Source: Porpolomopsis calyptriformis
Taxonomy: Eukaryota; Basidiomycota; Agaricomycetes; Agaricales; Hygrophoraceae
Assembly (NCBI GenBank): GCA_951640195.1
Contig: OX621173.1
Coordinates: 1,095,780 to 1,159,779, forward strand
Length of the DNA stretch: 64,000 nucleotides
Reading direction: 5' to 3'
Shown piece by piece: positions 11,388 to 21,644 of this stretch (positions are counted from its first letter, which is position 1; the number at the start of each line of letters is the position of its first letter). The position numbers and the translations under genes are program-made. The notes beneath the pieces are model-generated. The model was not told the origin of the DNA. It saw only the letters and a program-made list of their open reading frames with translations, and searched no databases.

Positions 11388-12630
11388 TGTGGCAGTCAGA
11401 TCCCAAGTTGAGAGAGGAATAAAAAGACAGAGAAAGGAATTGAAAAGATTTACTGACTTGGTTATAAACGTGACTGACGGTCGTTTTCGGCGTGGCGAGC
11501 ATGAGGTATCAAATGGCAGGCTCCCTGCAGTAATGACGCACGTTCCGCCCCGACGAAAGTGACTTGTGGCAGTAAGGGGGAGGGTGAGGAAAGGGAATGG
11601 GAGTAAAGGATGCTTACCTTTTGATAGAATGCAAGGCGGCCGAGAGTTAGCCATTGGTGCTAGATGGTGAGTAAGAAAATGACTAAAAACAGAACACGAA
11701 GTATTGTTTAATGTGAATCAGGGTCCATGTGGAATCTGATATGATCTTTAGATTGACTTACTCGCAGTGTAGTCATTAGGGGGTGGCGACACCCGGTCGA
11801 TGCACCCCGTCGATTCGCTCCCTTCGCTCCCTTTCAAGTCCGTCAATCTTATCTGTCCACGATTCGACCGGACATTGCTTTTTGAAACAAATGACGACGA
11901 TTCATATGTCATTCGCTTCGAATCCTCCAAACTTACTTGTTTTAGCAGGAGACGACCTAAATCGGAACAGGAGACCTACCATCCGCTCACGGCCTCAATT
12001 AACCCGGCCGCCCTTTGCTCCAGTATTCTCCCGCCCTCGCTTGGCAAAGAGGGGCTATCCATTCATTTTGATTCGGTGGTTTGATTGAATAGCTTAACTG
12101 AATGGCTCCAATGCCCGTGGTGCCCACGACGGCAATGTAAATGACCGGAGGACGATAGAATTCTATATATCCGGTCTCTCGAGTCACCAACAGGCAGGCA
12201 TCCTTTAACATTCCTCTCGCACAGCTTTCTGCCATTAGTGTAATTTCTAGCGTGAAAAAAAAATCGACTTGGCCCTATACGGCTCCCATTGGGCTTTTCA
12301 CCCTTTCACTTTCCTTTATCGACTATCAGAATGACGATCCGAGTCATTCTACCATTCAAGTCATTCTCGATGTACGCGATAAACCTACCAGACGCGTACT
12401 ACACGTGATGTTGTCGCGTTCGAATGTCGGAGATTGAATTGAGTTCAGGAGAGCTTTAAAAGCTTGAACCTTCGTCGTCCTTGTTTTTTTCCACCACCCT
12501 CGTCTTCGACACAGCAACATCCTACACAGTACCCACTCTCTCACAACAATCGCATCTCACCATCTCACCATCACTCCCTTCCATCTCAACCCCATCACCA
12601 CCTAATTCAACACCCCCCTCAATTATCGTC
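11388..12630. other. divergent upstream region of kinase and KEN-box gene copy 1
   Basis: Holds the kinase 5' region (possibly with a leader intron; the frame upstream of 11387 is open to about 11654) and the copy 1 promoter module at its right end. Several short ORFs look non-coding. Confidence 0.4.
12420..12485 (+). promoter_or_regulatory. promoter module of KEN-box gene copy 1
   Basis: A segment reading GGAGATTGAA, then TTCAGGAGAGC, TTTAAAAG (12455-12462) and CTTGAACC is repeated before every copy of the family. TTTAAAAG is a likely TATA-type element, 176 bp before the ATG. Confidence 0.5.
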
Positions 12631-13471
12631 ATGGCTCCCCGCCCCTTCACGGTGTTCCAAGACAGATCGCCAAAGTCGTCGAAGAAAACAGCCGCAACGG
12701 CTATACAAGAAACCAGGATCGCCAGCTATCCCGCATCACCCAACGCCCCCGTGGACGACACCGATAAGGAGAACGTCAACCCAACCACCGGGGAACGCGG
12801 CGCCCCACCCACAATCACCAAGAAGAGGAAAACGACATCCGCGCCTTCCGTCAAATCCCACGCGCCTTTGGCAACAAAGTCGCAGGTGGACCTTTCAGAG
12901 GCCAAGCCTACTTCGAAAAAACGCAAGGCCTCTTCAAAAACTAAACCTACGAGGAAGAATACAAGCGCCGCAGGAAAGGGTCGAAGGCCGACTTCGAGGA
13001 CCTCTCCTCTCTCCAAGGTTGAGGAGGAGAGAGAATCGGAGAGAGAGATAGAGCGCATCAGGCTCGCAGATATCGACTCCAGGTGTTACCAGCTCACGGT
13101 AAAACCTTTGGCCGATTTGAGTGAGGCTTATGGTTGCCCACAAACTCTTGAAGGCCGAGCCACTGGCGTGGACGACGGAATGCTGGTAGATAAGGTTCGT
13201 CTTTTGGAACCTTTGTTTTCACGTTTGTTCTCATTCTCGGTAGGATTGTGTGTTCGATCTCGAACCCTGTGACTACTCGGTGCCCGTGCCCCCTACGCCT
13301 CCGCCCACACCTACCAAAACGACACCGAGATACACGACATCGTTCTCGACGTCAGAACGGAAGTTGCTTTTCGCGGCTTTCACGTTCTCATCTCCCTCCC
13401 TCTCTTCAGAACGACTCAAGAAGGCAAAATCGGTTGACAATGGCTCGGCACGCCCTTCCCCATCGCTGTGA
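12631..13471 (+). CDS. KEN-box disordered protein, copy 1
   Basis: Two exons (12631-13194, 13244-13471; phase-0 intron) encode 263 aa of an unrecognised family that occurs three times intact in this window. The protein is basic and apparently disordered. Seen in order: FTVFQDRSPKSSKK at the N-terminus, a KEN motif in TDKENVNP (about residue 46), KKRK-type basic clusters likely to direct it to the nucleus, a more conserved block (EREIERIRLADIDSRCYQL, then TVKPLADLSEAYGCPQ), and a C-terminal Ser/Thr-Pro-rich tail with TPTKTTPRYTTSFST and RKLLFAAFTFSS. KEN followed by N-P matches the degron read by APC/C-Cdh1, so cell-cycle turnover is a reasonable inference, not shown. Confidence 0.75.
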
Positions 13472-13479
13472 TCGCACCG

Positions 13480-14260
13480 TATCCCAAGCATCCCTATCTC
13501 ATCGCATCAAACTCTCACCGTTCTACTCATTGGCATTCTCCCTGCCAACACATTTATCCTTGATGTATATCTATCTGATCTTTATCTTTCTTGTCTATAC
13601 AATTTCTCGTTTTTGTTTCCCTCTTGTTCTAGCACTCTCACCACTCCCCCACGCCCACATCTTTTTACTCACTTTTTTTGCATTGATGCATCTGTATTTG
13701 TATACCGATACCATCGAGATAATTGAATAATAAACCAATTTCTCCAACTCTTCGTAATAGCAAGTCACCAACCTCCAATTGGATGGATGCTACCATCATC
13801 CATCGGATATGGATCACGCGAACCTTGAGCTGACGCGTCAGATCAAGCTCTTGGACGTATGCTGTATTTCCCGGGAACCTCGACCCAGTCAGAGTCCAGT
13901 TTCGACACCATCTATTGGGGTAGGAATCCTCAAGATTTGTTTTCTTTCACTCAACTCTTCGAATCTTCTCGAGCCTTTTGCGATGGTCACGTGCCAACGC
14001 GTCTTTCCGCTCTCTGTCCCGCTTTCTGTCCTACTTTCTTCGGTTCTCTGTCTCCCGAGTTCAAACTTCACGACCAGGAATACTTTCAAGATGGAATATT
14101 CACCGTTGTACCGTTGCGCCGATATTCTATGCAGTATCTAGAGCCCGAGATCCTGATGTCTTACCCACCCGGCTTTTTGTGAGTTATGTAACTGCGCCCG
14201 CCCTCTTAATTTTGGATACCGGAGACACGTGGAGTAATCGGGGGATGGCTTGTACGGTGT
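13480..14260 (+). repeat. 3' module of the KEN-gene tandem unit, first copy
   Basis: Non-coding sequence repeated after copies 1, 3, 4 and the copy 5 remnant. It starts with ATCGCATCAAACTC-like sequence, passes a TCACGTGCC site (about 13985), and ends in a block with GATATTCTATGCAGTATCT and GGAGACACGTGGAGTAATCG (about 14110-14240). Confidence 0.6.
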
Positions 14261-14340
14261 AGAGATGCCATTGTTCAAAGGACTAGACTTGTGTCAATGC
14301 GCCTCCCCTTGGACACCCCCCCCTTTCTCTGTCTTTCAAA

Positions 14341-14640
14341 CCGGGCGAACAATGTGGGTGGAGGGCGATTCGAATCATTTTCTACGTGATAAATCTATGA
14401 AATGGTATAGACGACGGAGGTTGACTGGCTTCAAGAGAGGTTTAAAGGCCTAACCTCTGGCCGATCCTTGTTTTTCCCCATCCTCTCGCTTCTTTTGACC
14501 ATTCAAACACTCTACATGGCTTTCCATCGCTAACTCCTACATTGGCCACCCTCTACTAAATTTCTTCGCCGTTCAAAGATCACCGTCCCACCTCGTCAAC
14601 ATTCACCCCCACACACCCTCACAACACCCTGACTATCGGT
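14341..14640 (+). promoter_or_regulatory. orphan promoter module of the KEN family
   Basis: Carries the same elements as the active copies (GACGGAGGTTGACTGGCTTC, TTTAAAGG at 14441) but leads into a broken gene start at 14641. Confidence 0.5.
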
Positions 14641-14790
14641 ATGGCTTCCCACACCTTTTCGTATTCCAAGATAGATCTCCTAGTTTGCGTCATCAATGGC
14701 CTCCCCCCTTCTTTTTCTCTTTTCTTTCATCAAGGACTGGCCCCAAGAATTGTGGATGCGACCTTAAACAGGACGAATAACACGGTGGAA
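14641..14790 (+). pseudogene. KEN-box gene remnant, copy 2
   Basis: Begins like the family start (ATGGCTTCCCACACC, then TATTCCAAGATAGATCTCC) but a small deletion shifts the frame within the first 10 codons. After about 60 bp the match to the gene ends, and sequence belonging to the region before copy 4 (CAAGGACTGGCCCCAAGAAT, also at about 16990) follows. This looks like an unequal-exchange scar. Confidence 0.6.
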
Positions 14791-14799
14791 GACGAGTCG

Positions 14800-14910
14800 A
14801 GTCATATTTTCTAGGCAATAAATCCATATTATGCATGACTCTTTTGCATGTAGATGACGGAGATTGAACTGCTTCGAGAGGGCCTTAAAAACCTGAACGT
14901 TCAGGCTTGT
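14800..14910 (+). promoter_or_regulatory. promoter module of KEN-box gene copy 3
   Basis: GACGGAGATTGAACTGCTTC, then a CCTTAAAAACC element at about 14883, 134 bp before the copy 3 ATG. Confidence 0.5.
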
Positions 14911-15017
14911 ATATCCAATTCACAACCCACTTCTGCCTGAAGACGCGAAAGTGTTATCATCCCCCTTCAACCGGCCGTTCTTATTAGACAATTCCCACAA
15001 CCTCATCCCTTCTCTCC

Positions 15018-15867
15018 ATGGCTGCCCACGCTTTCCCCATATTTCAGGATAGATCACCCAGATCGCAATATAGGGTGATTCTGCCAGACACCGGGCTCAC
15101 CAAGCGTGCCACATCGTTTAACGGCTCCCAAGACGATCTGGACAAAGAGAATATCAACCCCAGAACTGGCGAACACACCGAACCCATGAAAAACAAGAAA
15201 AGGAAGAGTTCCGGACTCTCAACCAAGTCCCATGCCCATGCCCCTTTGACAATGAAAGGGCAGGTAGAATCTTCACAGGCCAAGCCCGTCTCGATCAAAC
15301 CCAAAACCTCTACCAGAACCAAATCCACGAAGAAAAATCCAAGGTCCTCTAGAAAGGGTCGAAAAATACCCACAGTGCCCTCCTCGAGAGGTTCCCCCCT
15401 TTCTCAGATCGACGAGGAAAGGGCGTCTGAATTGGAAATTGAACGAATTCAGCTTGCTGATGTTGAGTCGAGATGTTACGAGTTAACGGTCAAGCCTTTG
15501 GTGGATCTGAGCGAAGCTTTCGGTTGCCCACAAGCTTTTATTCCACAAGGTCGAGCCCCTGGTGATGATGATGAAATGTCCGCAGACAAGGTTTGTCTTT
15601 CAGAATCTTTGTTTTCACGTTTGTCCTCATCCTTGATAGGACTATGTTTTCGATCTCGATCTCGATCCCTGTGACTACTTGACCCCCGTGCCTCCTACGC
15701 CTCCGACAACGCCCACCAAAACATCCCCAAAACACACGACATCATTCTCAACACCAGAACGGAAGCTGCTTTTCGCGGCTTTCTCGTTCTCATCCCCCTC
15801 ACCTTCTTCAGACCGGAAGGCAAAATCGGTTAGCAGTGGTTCTGCAAGCCTTTCTCCGTCGCCATAA
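15018..15867 (+). CDS. KEN-box disordered protein, copy 3
   Basis: Exons 15018-15590 and 15640-15867 give 266 aa. Aligns along its whole length with copies 1 and 4: FPIFQDRSPRSQ, KEN in LDKENINPRTGEH, KNKKRKSSG, ELEIERIQLADVESRCYEL, VDLSEAFGCPQ, and a tail with TKTSPKHTTSFSTPERKLL. The intron sits at the same codon boundary (DK | DY). Intact frame in both exons with many differences from the sister copies argues that it is kept as a gene. Function unknown. Confidence 0.75.
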
Positions 15868-15889
15868 TCGTGACCTTATCCCAACCATC

Positions 15890-16890
15890 CCAACCTTGTA
15901 TCGCATCAAACTCGCACCATTTTACTCATTGGCATTCACTGTGTCAACTCGTTACCCTTGATTTATATCTGACCTTCATCTTTCTTCTTTATATCAATTT
16001 GTCGTTTGTGTTTCCTTGTCCTGGCACTCTCACCGCTCCCCCCACTTCCACATCTTTTGACTCGCTTTTTTTACATTGCTTTGTCTGTAATTGTTTACTG
16101 CTACTGTCGAGACAATTGAATAATCTAATTCTCTGATACTTCAGGGTTGGCAAGTCACTAACCTCTGAGTGTTATTACACCGGAGGAGATTCGTGTCCCC
16201 AGCACCCACCTGTCTACCCCAGATAGACAACTAATTTGGAATGAGGATTGTCTGTTGGATTGTGCAGAGTCTATCGTCTGTACAATCAAACGGACAACCC
16301 TTCAGTCCAGAATGAGATGCCTGGTTTCCCCTGTCAGAGAGACAGTGAATAGTTTGTACCTCGTCGAGTTCGTGAGGCAAACATGTGAGGGATGTAAGAG
16401 TTGCACTCACCTCCCAGATATGGATCCTGACGCGTCAGGTCAGGCTCGATGCCTGATAACCTCAGTCGGAACTCAGTTTCCCCTCCACGTCTATGGCACC
16501 GCGAGCCGCAAGAATTTTTTTTCATCTATCTCTTGGAATTGTTCCCTGAATTGAAAATATACGCGGTGCAGTCACGTGCCAACGCTTCACGCCTTCACCA
16601 AACTGTCTTTCAGGTTGTCTCGCGGGCCTCGTCCTTGACCAGTGTTAAAACATGACTGCTTTCCATCATCCAATCTCTGTCACCTGATTTTAAGCATCAC
16701 GACCAGCAAAACTTTCAAGTTGGAATGTTTGCCCTTGTACAGTTGCGATGATATTCTATACAGTATCTGGAGCCCGAGACCTGCCCAATTGATTCCTGGC
16801 TTCTTGTGTCGCCTTTGGGTTATGTCATTGGCCCCCACCTCTCGGGTTTGGAGACTAGAGACACGCGGCATAATCGAGAGATGGTGTTGA
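15890..16890 (+). repeat. 3' module of the KEN-gene tandem unit, second copy
   Basis: Matches the module after copy 1: CACCATTTTACTCATTGGCA at about 15916, AGTCACGTGCCAACG at about 16572, and the GATATTCTATACAGTATCT block at about 16748. Confidence 0.6.
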
Positions 16891-17039
16891 CACCATTTTT
16901 TTGTATGGAAAATCCTGGAAACAGATGGACTTCGCTTGATGCGGCTCCGATCCGAATGGTCTCCCCATTCTTTTTCTCTTTTCTTTCATCAAGGACTGGC
17001 CCCAAGAATTGTGGATGCTGCCTCAAACAGGACGAATAA

Positions 17040-17140
17040 TTCGGTGGAAGACGATTCGAGTCATTTTCTATGTGTGTAGACAATGGAGATTAAACTGCCT
17101 TGAGAGAGCTTTAAAAGCCTGGACTCTCGCTGATCCTTAT
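17040..17140 (+). promoter_or_regulatory. promoter module of KEN-box gene copy 4
   Basis: CAATGGAGATTAAACTGCC followed by TTTAAAAG at 17110-17117, 142 bp before the copy 4 ATG. Confidence 0.5.
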
Positions 17141-17251
17141 CTCCCACCTTCTTCAACCATCGACAATCTTTCCACTCGCTAACTTCCACGGTCGTGCGTT
17201 ATTCTCCTCTATCAAGACTTAACTGCCCGAAGTTCCTGCTCTGTCATCTGT

Positions 17252-18094
17252 ATGGCTTCCCGCACTTTCATCGTGTTTGAAGACTGGTTGCCTCGATCTC
17301 CTGAGGATGCAGCTGCTATAATCCAGCAAGAGAAGGGTCCGCTTCTCTATGCCTCATCACGTCACACGCTCTTAGATAGTACCGACAAGGAAAACATCGA
17401 TCCTGGTACCAGTCAATGCCCATCCCCCACCACGAACAAGAAGAGGAAGAATCCTCTGTTGTCCACCAAGTCACACATCCCTCTAGCGCGCAAGGGGCAG
17501 GTGGACTCGTTGGAGGTAAAGCCAGCCGTTAAGAAACGAAAGTCTTCTAGGAGAGGAAAACCGACATCCAAGAAAGATGGAAAAGCGCCAGTAGGGGATA
17601 GAAAAGGATCTAAACAGCCTTCCTACTACAGTCCCTCCCTCTCCCCGATCGACAAGGAAAGAGAGTCGGAGAAAGAGATAGAGCGGATCCGACTGGCTGA
17701 TATTGAGGCTCGGTGTTATCACTTAACAGTGAAGCCTCTGGCAGATTTAAGTGAAGCTTTCGGTTGCCCGCAGTCTTTTATTGGGGAAGGCCGAGCCGCT
17801 GGTGATGATGAAATGTCCGAGGACAAGGTTTGTCTTTCAGAATCTTTGTTTTCACATTTGCCTCATTCTTGATAGGACTATGTTTTCGATCTCGATCCCA
17901 GTGACTACTTGCCACCTACGCCTCCGACAACGCCCATCAAAACATCCCCCAAACACACAACATCATTTTCAACACCGGAACGGGAGCTGCTTTTCGCAGC
18001 CTTCTCGTTCTCATCCCCCTCGCCTTCTTCAGACCGTTTCAGGAAGGGAAAATCGATTGGCAGTGGTTCCGCATGCCCCTCCCCATTGTCGTAA
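17252..18094 (+). CDS. KEN-box disordered protein, copy 4
   Basis: Exons 17252-17827 and 17876-18094 give 264 aa. Family features: FIVFEDWLPRSPED, KEN in STDKENIDPGTSQ, TNKKRKNPLL, EKEIERIRLADIEARCYHL, ADLSEAFGCPQSF, and a tail with PKHTTSFSTPERELLFAAF. The first exon is the most diverged near the N-terminus, while the middle block and the phase-0 intron are kept. Same inferred regulation as copy 1. Confidence 0.75.
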
Positions 18095-18099
18095 TCACG

Positions 18100-18910
18100 C
18101 CTTATCCCAAACATCCCAACCTCACATCACACCAAACTCGCACCATTCTACTCATTGGCATTCACTGTGTCAACTCGTTACCCTTGATGTATATCTGCCT
18201 GACCTTCATCTTTCTTCTTTTATATCAATTTGTCGTTTGTGTTTCCTTGTCCTAGCACTCTCACCACTCCCCCCACGTCCACATCTTTTTACTCGCCTTT
18301 TTTTACATTGCTTTGTCTGTGATTGCATTCTGTTGCTGTCGAGACTATTGAATAATCTAATTTCTCTGACTCTTCAGGGTGGAAAGTCACTAACCTCTGA
18401 GTGTTGCACCGGAGGAGATTTGTGTCCCCAGCACCTACCTCGTCGAGCTCGCGAGGCAAACATGTGAGGGATGTACAGGTAGATGACAAGTATTTATGTA
18501 TAGGTGCTAGGTTGCACGGACCACTACCAACCGAGCGCTGATCCACCCTCACACACATCTCGTCAGAACGAGCTCGTGGACTATGCTGTGTCCCACAGGA
18601 ACCTCAACCCAGAGTGCGATTTCTCCTTACGTCTTTTGGCACTTCTCTTTCTTATTGCAGTTGTCATCTGCTAATGCACCCGAACATTACTCCTTTCCGT
18701 CCTACTTTTATCTGCTGACCAGCAGTACTTTCAAGTTCGAATATTCACCCTTGTGCAGTTGTGATGATATTCTTTTCAGTATACGAAGCCCGGGACGCTG
18801 TCTTACCTGCTCAACTGATTCCCGGCTATTTGTGTCCCCTTTGTGTTATTTATCTGGCCCCGTTTTCTCAAATTCGGAGACTAGAGACACATGGTGTAAT
18901 CGAGAGATAC
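18100..18910 (+). repeat. 3' module of the KEN-gene tandem unit, third copy
   Basis: CACCATTCTACTCATTGGCA at about 18141 and the terminal GATATTCTTTTCAGTATACG block at about 18764 mark it as the same module as at 13.5 and 15.9 kb. Confidence 0.6.
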
Positions 18911-19074
18911 GGAAGCTATTCTCCAAGCATGGAAAATCCTGGAAACTAGTGGCCTTTGTCCAATGCTCCCATTGAATCGTGTCCCCCTTTTTCTGTTCCT
19001 TTCATTGATGACCGGTCACAGGAAATGCGGATGCGACCTCAAACGGGACGAACAATGCAGCAGAGGACAATTCG

Positions 19075-19185
19075 AGTTATTTTCTATGTGGTAAACCTAC
19101 AAGATGTGTTTTCGTGCATAGACGACGGAGATTGAACCAGCTTCAAGAGAGTTTTAAAAGCTTGAACTCTGGATGTCCTTGGTTT
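19075..19185 (+). promoter_or_regulatory. promoter module before KEN-gene remnant 5
   Basis: GACGACGGAGATTGAACCAG, CTTCAAGAGAG and TTTTAAAAGCTTGAACTC (about 19152-19169) match the active modules, but no intact first exon follows. Confidence 0.5.
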
Positions 19186-19312
19186 TCCCTGCCTTCGGTA
19201 TCCATAAACTCGACACTCCTTCCTACCACTATCAGTCACACCCAATCGTACCACTGCCACTCATCCCCCCTTCACTTACAACATTTTCTACTCGATGCCT
19301 GCGCCTTCTATG

Positions 19313-19500
19313 CCAACGCTGACACCCACAAATACATTTCTGCGACACACACGACACCATTCTCGACACCGGAATGGAAGCAGCTTTTGGCAGCTTTCAC
19401 ATTTTCGTCTCCTTCACCTTCTCCAGAAAGATTCAAGAAGGTGAAGTCGGTCGACAAGTCCTTACGGCTAGGTATATCTCCATGGTCGTGACCTTACCCC
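19313..19500 (+). pseudogene. KEN-box gene remnant, copy 5 (tail exon only)
   Basis: Only part of exon 2 survives: THTTPFSTPEWKQLLAAF, then FSSPSPSPERFKKVKSVDK. Exon 1, including the KEN motif, is missing between the promoter module and this stretch. Confidence 0.6.
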
Positions 19501-19999
19501 CCAGGGTCCCCGTTTCCATACCCCATCATACTTGCATCGTTCTCCTCATTGGAGGGTGTCAAGCTGTCAGGAAGTAATCAAGGGTGGATGAAGTCATCCC
19601 CTAGCTTGCGTGTGAGACCACGCAATTTCCTCTCCTGGTGTTGCGAGTGTTGGCCGACAACGATTGTCTTGGGGTCAGAACTCTGGTCTCCAAATCATAT
19701 GGGTCCAGGTATCGAACGTGCAACTTTGGACTTCAAGTTCGAAATTAAGGGAATAAAGCCGTTTGCTATTTCAAGAATATCGAGTTTTCAGGTCCTGCGA
19801 GCATTGGGTAAGCCGATTTCCAGCTCATCATCGCGAAAGTGTATCACCTTACCCTGCTCATCAGATTTGCGATAAGAATGGGAGGGAAAGACATTGTGAT
19901 CGGTCCCCAGGGAAGTGGCAAGGTCAAGGTGAAGTACCCCGGTTTACAAATAATGAAGGGCGTCATGCGGGGGCTCCCGCTGTGCCAGCACATTTATAT

Positions 20000-20500
20000 A
20001 TCTGTAATCTCTTTTTCTTGCTTTGTCGTTCTTGTTTCCCATGTCCACATCTTTTTCCTCGCTTTGTTTTGCATTGGCCGGTCTATAATGGTATACCATT
20101 ATTGCCGAGATAATTAAACAGTAACCTGATTTCTCCAACTCTTTGTGATAGCAAGTCACCGGCCTCCAAGAGTCGTGCATGGATATCTACCTCGACCCAG
20201 TTGTTTCTACCCCTGTCAGTCCGCGATAGTCACGTGCCTAACCATTACCACCTCTCGAAAATACCACCTTTCGTTCTACTTGCCTTGGTTCGCAATCACC
20301 TGAATCAAATTTTACGACCAGCAAATACTCTCAAGTTCGATTATTTCTATTTTGCGCAGTCGCGACGACGTTCTATACAATACTTGGACGCCGAGACCCT
20401 GTGTTATCTTCCCGGCTTTTGCGCCATTTTTTAGCGCCCTTGCGTTATGTAACTGGCCCGCTCTCTCAATCATGGATACCGGAGACACGTGTCGTCATCG
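20000..20500 (+). repeat. 3' module of the KEN-gene tandem unit, fourth copy
   Basis: Shares CTTGCTTTGTCGTTCTTGTT-like sequence, GATAGCAAGTCACC (about 20148), AGTCACGTGCC (20228) and the terminal block with GTTCTATACAATACTTGGA and GGAGACACGTG (to about 20490). It marks the right edge of the array. Confidence 0.55.
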
Positions 20501-21644
20501 ATTAGCTCGCGCTCGCGAGATGATTTCGTGTGGTTTTCTTGACGTTCGGTTGTCCTACGTTCAAGAAATCACTGCGAGCCACGGTTCATCTGTGGGACTG
20601 GTCCCCATCAGTCTTCACCCTGGAGACAATGATTCTGCCTCGCTCTCCGAAATTCATTGATGCTCCAGGATTCTGCTCATCTTGGGGTATATCGCCCCAT
20701 CGTACCGTGAGGCTGTTAATTCAACTACGCCATTTTTTATTCGGTCAAGAGCTGTCCCGAGTCACGGCCACATTCTTGTGAACGCAGGATATAGGACCCG
20801 GAATCACACACAGACTCGTGTTCTTGAAACAGCCTCCGTTCTCGGAGATAGCTACATTTAAAACCTGCAGGGGTGACCCCCCCCCCACTTTAGAGCAGCA
20901 ACACTTCCGCGTGGTAACCCTCTGTGAGTTCCGGATAACGAGTTGCGCTAAACCGGTTACGGAAAAAAGGAGAGAGATGCCATCACAACAACCTGGGAGT
21001 CCCGAGACTTGATGAAGTGAATGTGCCCGATCATAACGTATCCTGTTCACAATAGCCGGTACACGCGCCGCAGAGTGGGAACACACCTGGGCGGTTCATT
21101 TCCGTTCAGTCGTTTGCCCTTCACGCCTGTTGGAGCCAACTGGTCACTGAACGTGGTATCTTACTCCAGCCATATTCAACCATTGGGTTTTCTGCACAGT
21201 TTTCATACAGGTAACTGGGTTGCATCGATATGGGCTTCTTAGGTGGCACCTAGGATTGGACTTCGAAGCGCCGATTCATAGGAAGTCTGGCTCGCTTCAG
21301 CCCCGAATAACGACTTCTCTGATGCATTGGTCCAAGAAGATAACGAAAATAGTGTCGGTTCTTCTATTTGCAAACTTGACCTATTTCGTCACCAGGAAGC
21401 ACGGCGGCTCCTTGTTGCTAACATCCGCCGAACTCGCCTTCCTGACAGACTCTAAATGGTCAGCTGCCCAACTGGCGAATAATTCCTCTCCGTTTGCATT
21501 TTGCAGGATAGGAATTCAGCCACCTTGAACTCAAGAAATGTCATCCTTAGACGGTGAAACTGGTCAAGTTAAGTTAAAGTCTACACAGGGTTGGCCCATC
21601 GCGAAAGTCACACAGTACGCCTTCGAGGATTGTTATACTGATCG
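20501..21644. other. intergenic, nothing recognised
   Basis: Short ORFs only, one short C-run near 20879. It probably includes the 3' UTR of the kinase gene on the right. Confidence 0.4.

Noticed and set aside
12631..18094. KEN-box proteins as securin
   Set aside because: Securins share a small basic N-terminus with a DKEN motif, but the conserved central block and C-terminal tail here do not match the separase-binding part that I know. A KEN motif alone is not enough.
19839..20117. ORF beginning within TRFAIRMGGKDIVIGPQGSG-like sequence
   Set aside because: GPQGSGK looks like a P-loop, but the frame soon enters the repeated 3' module of the KEN array, which is non-coding elsewhere.
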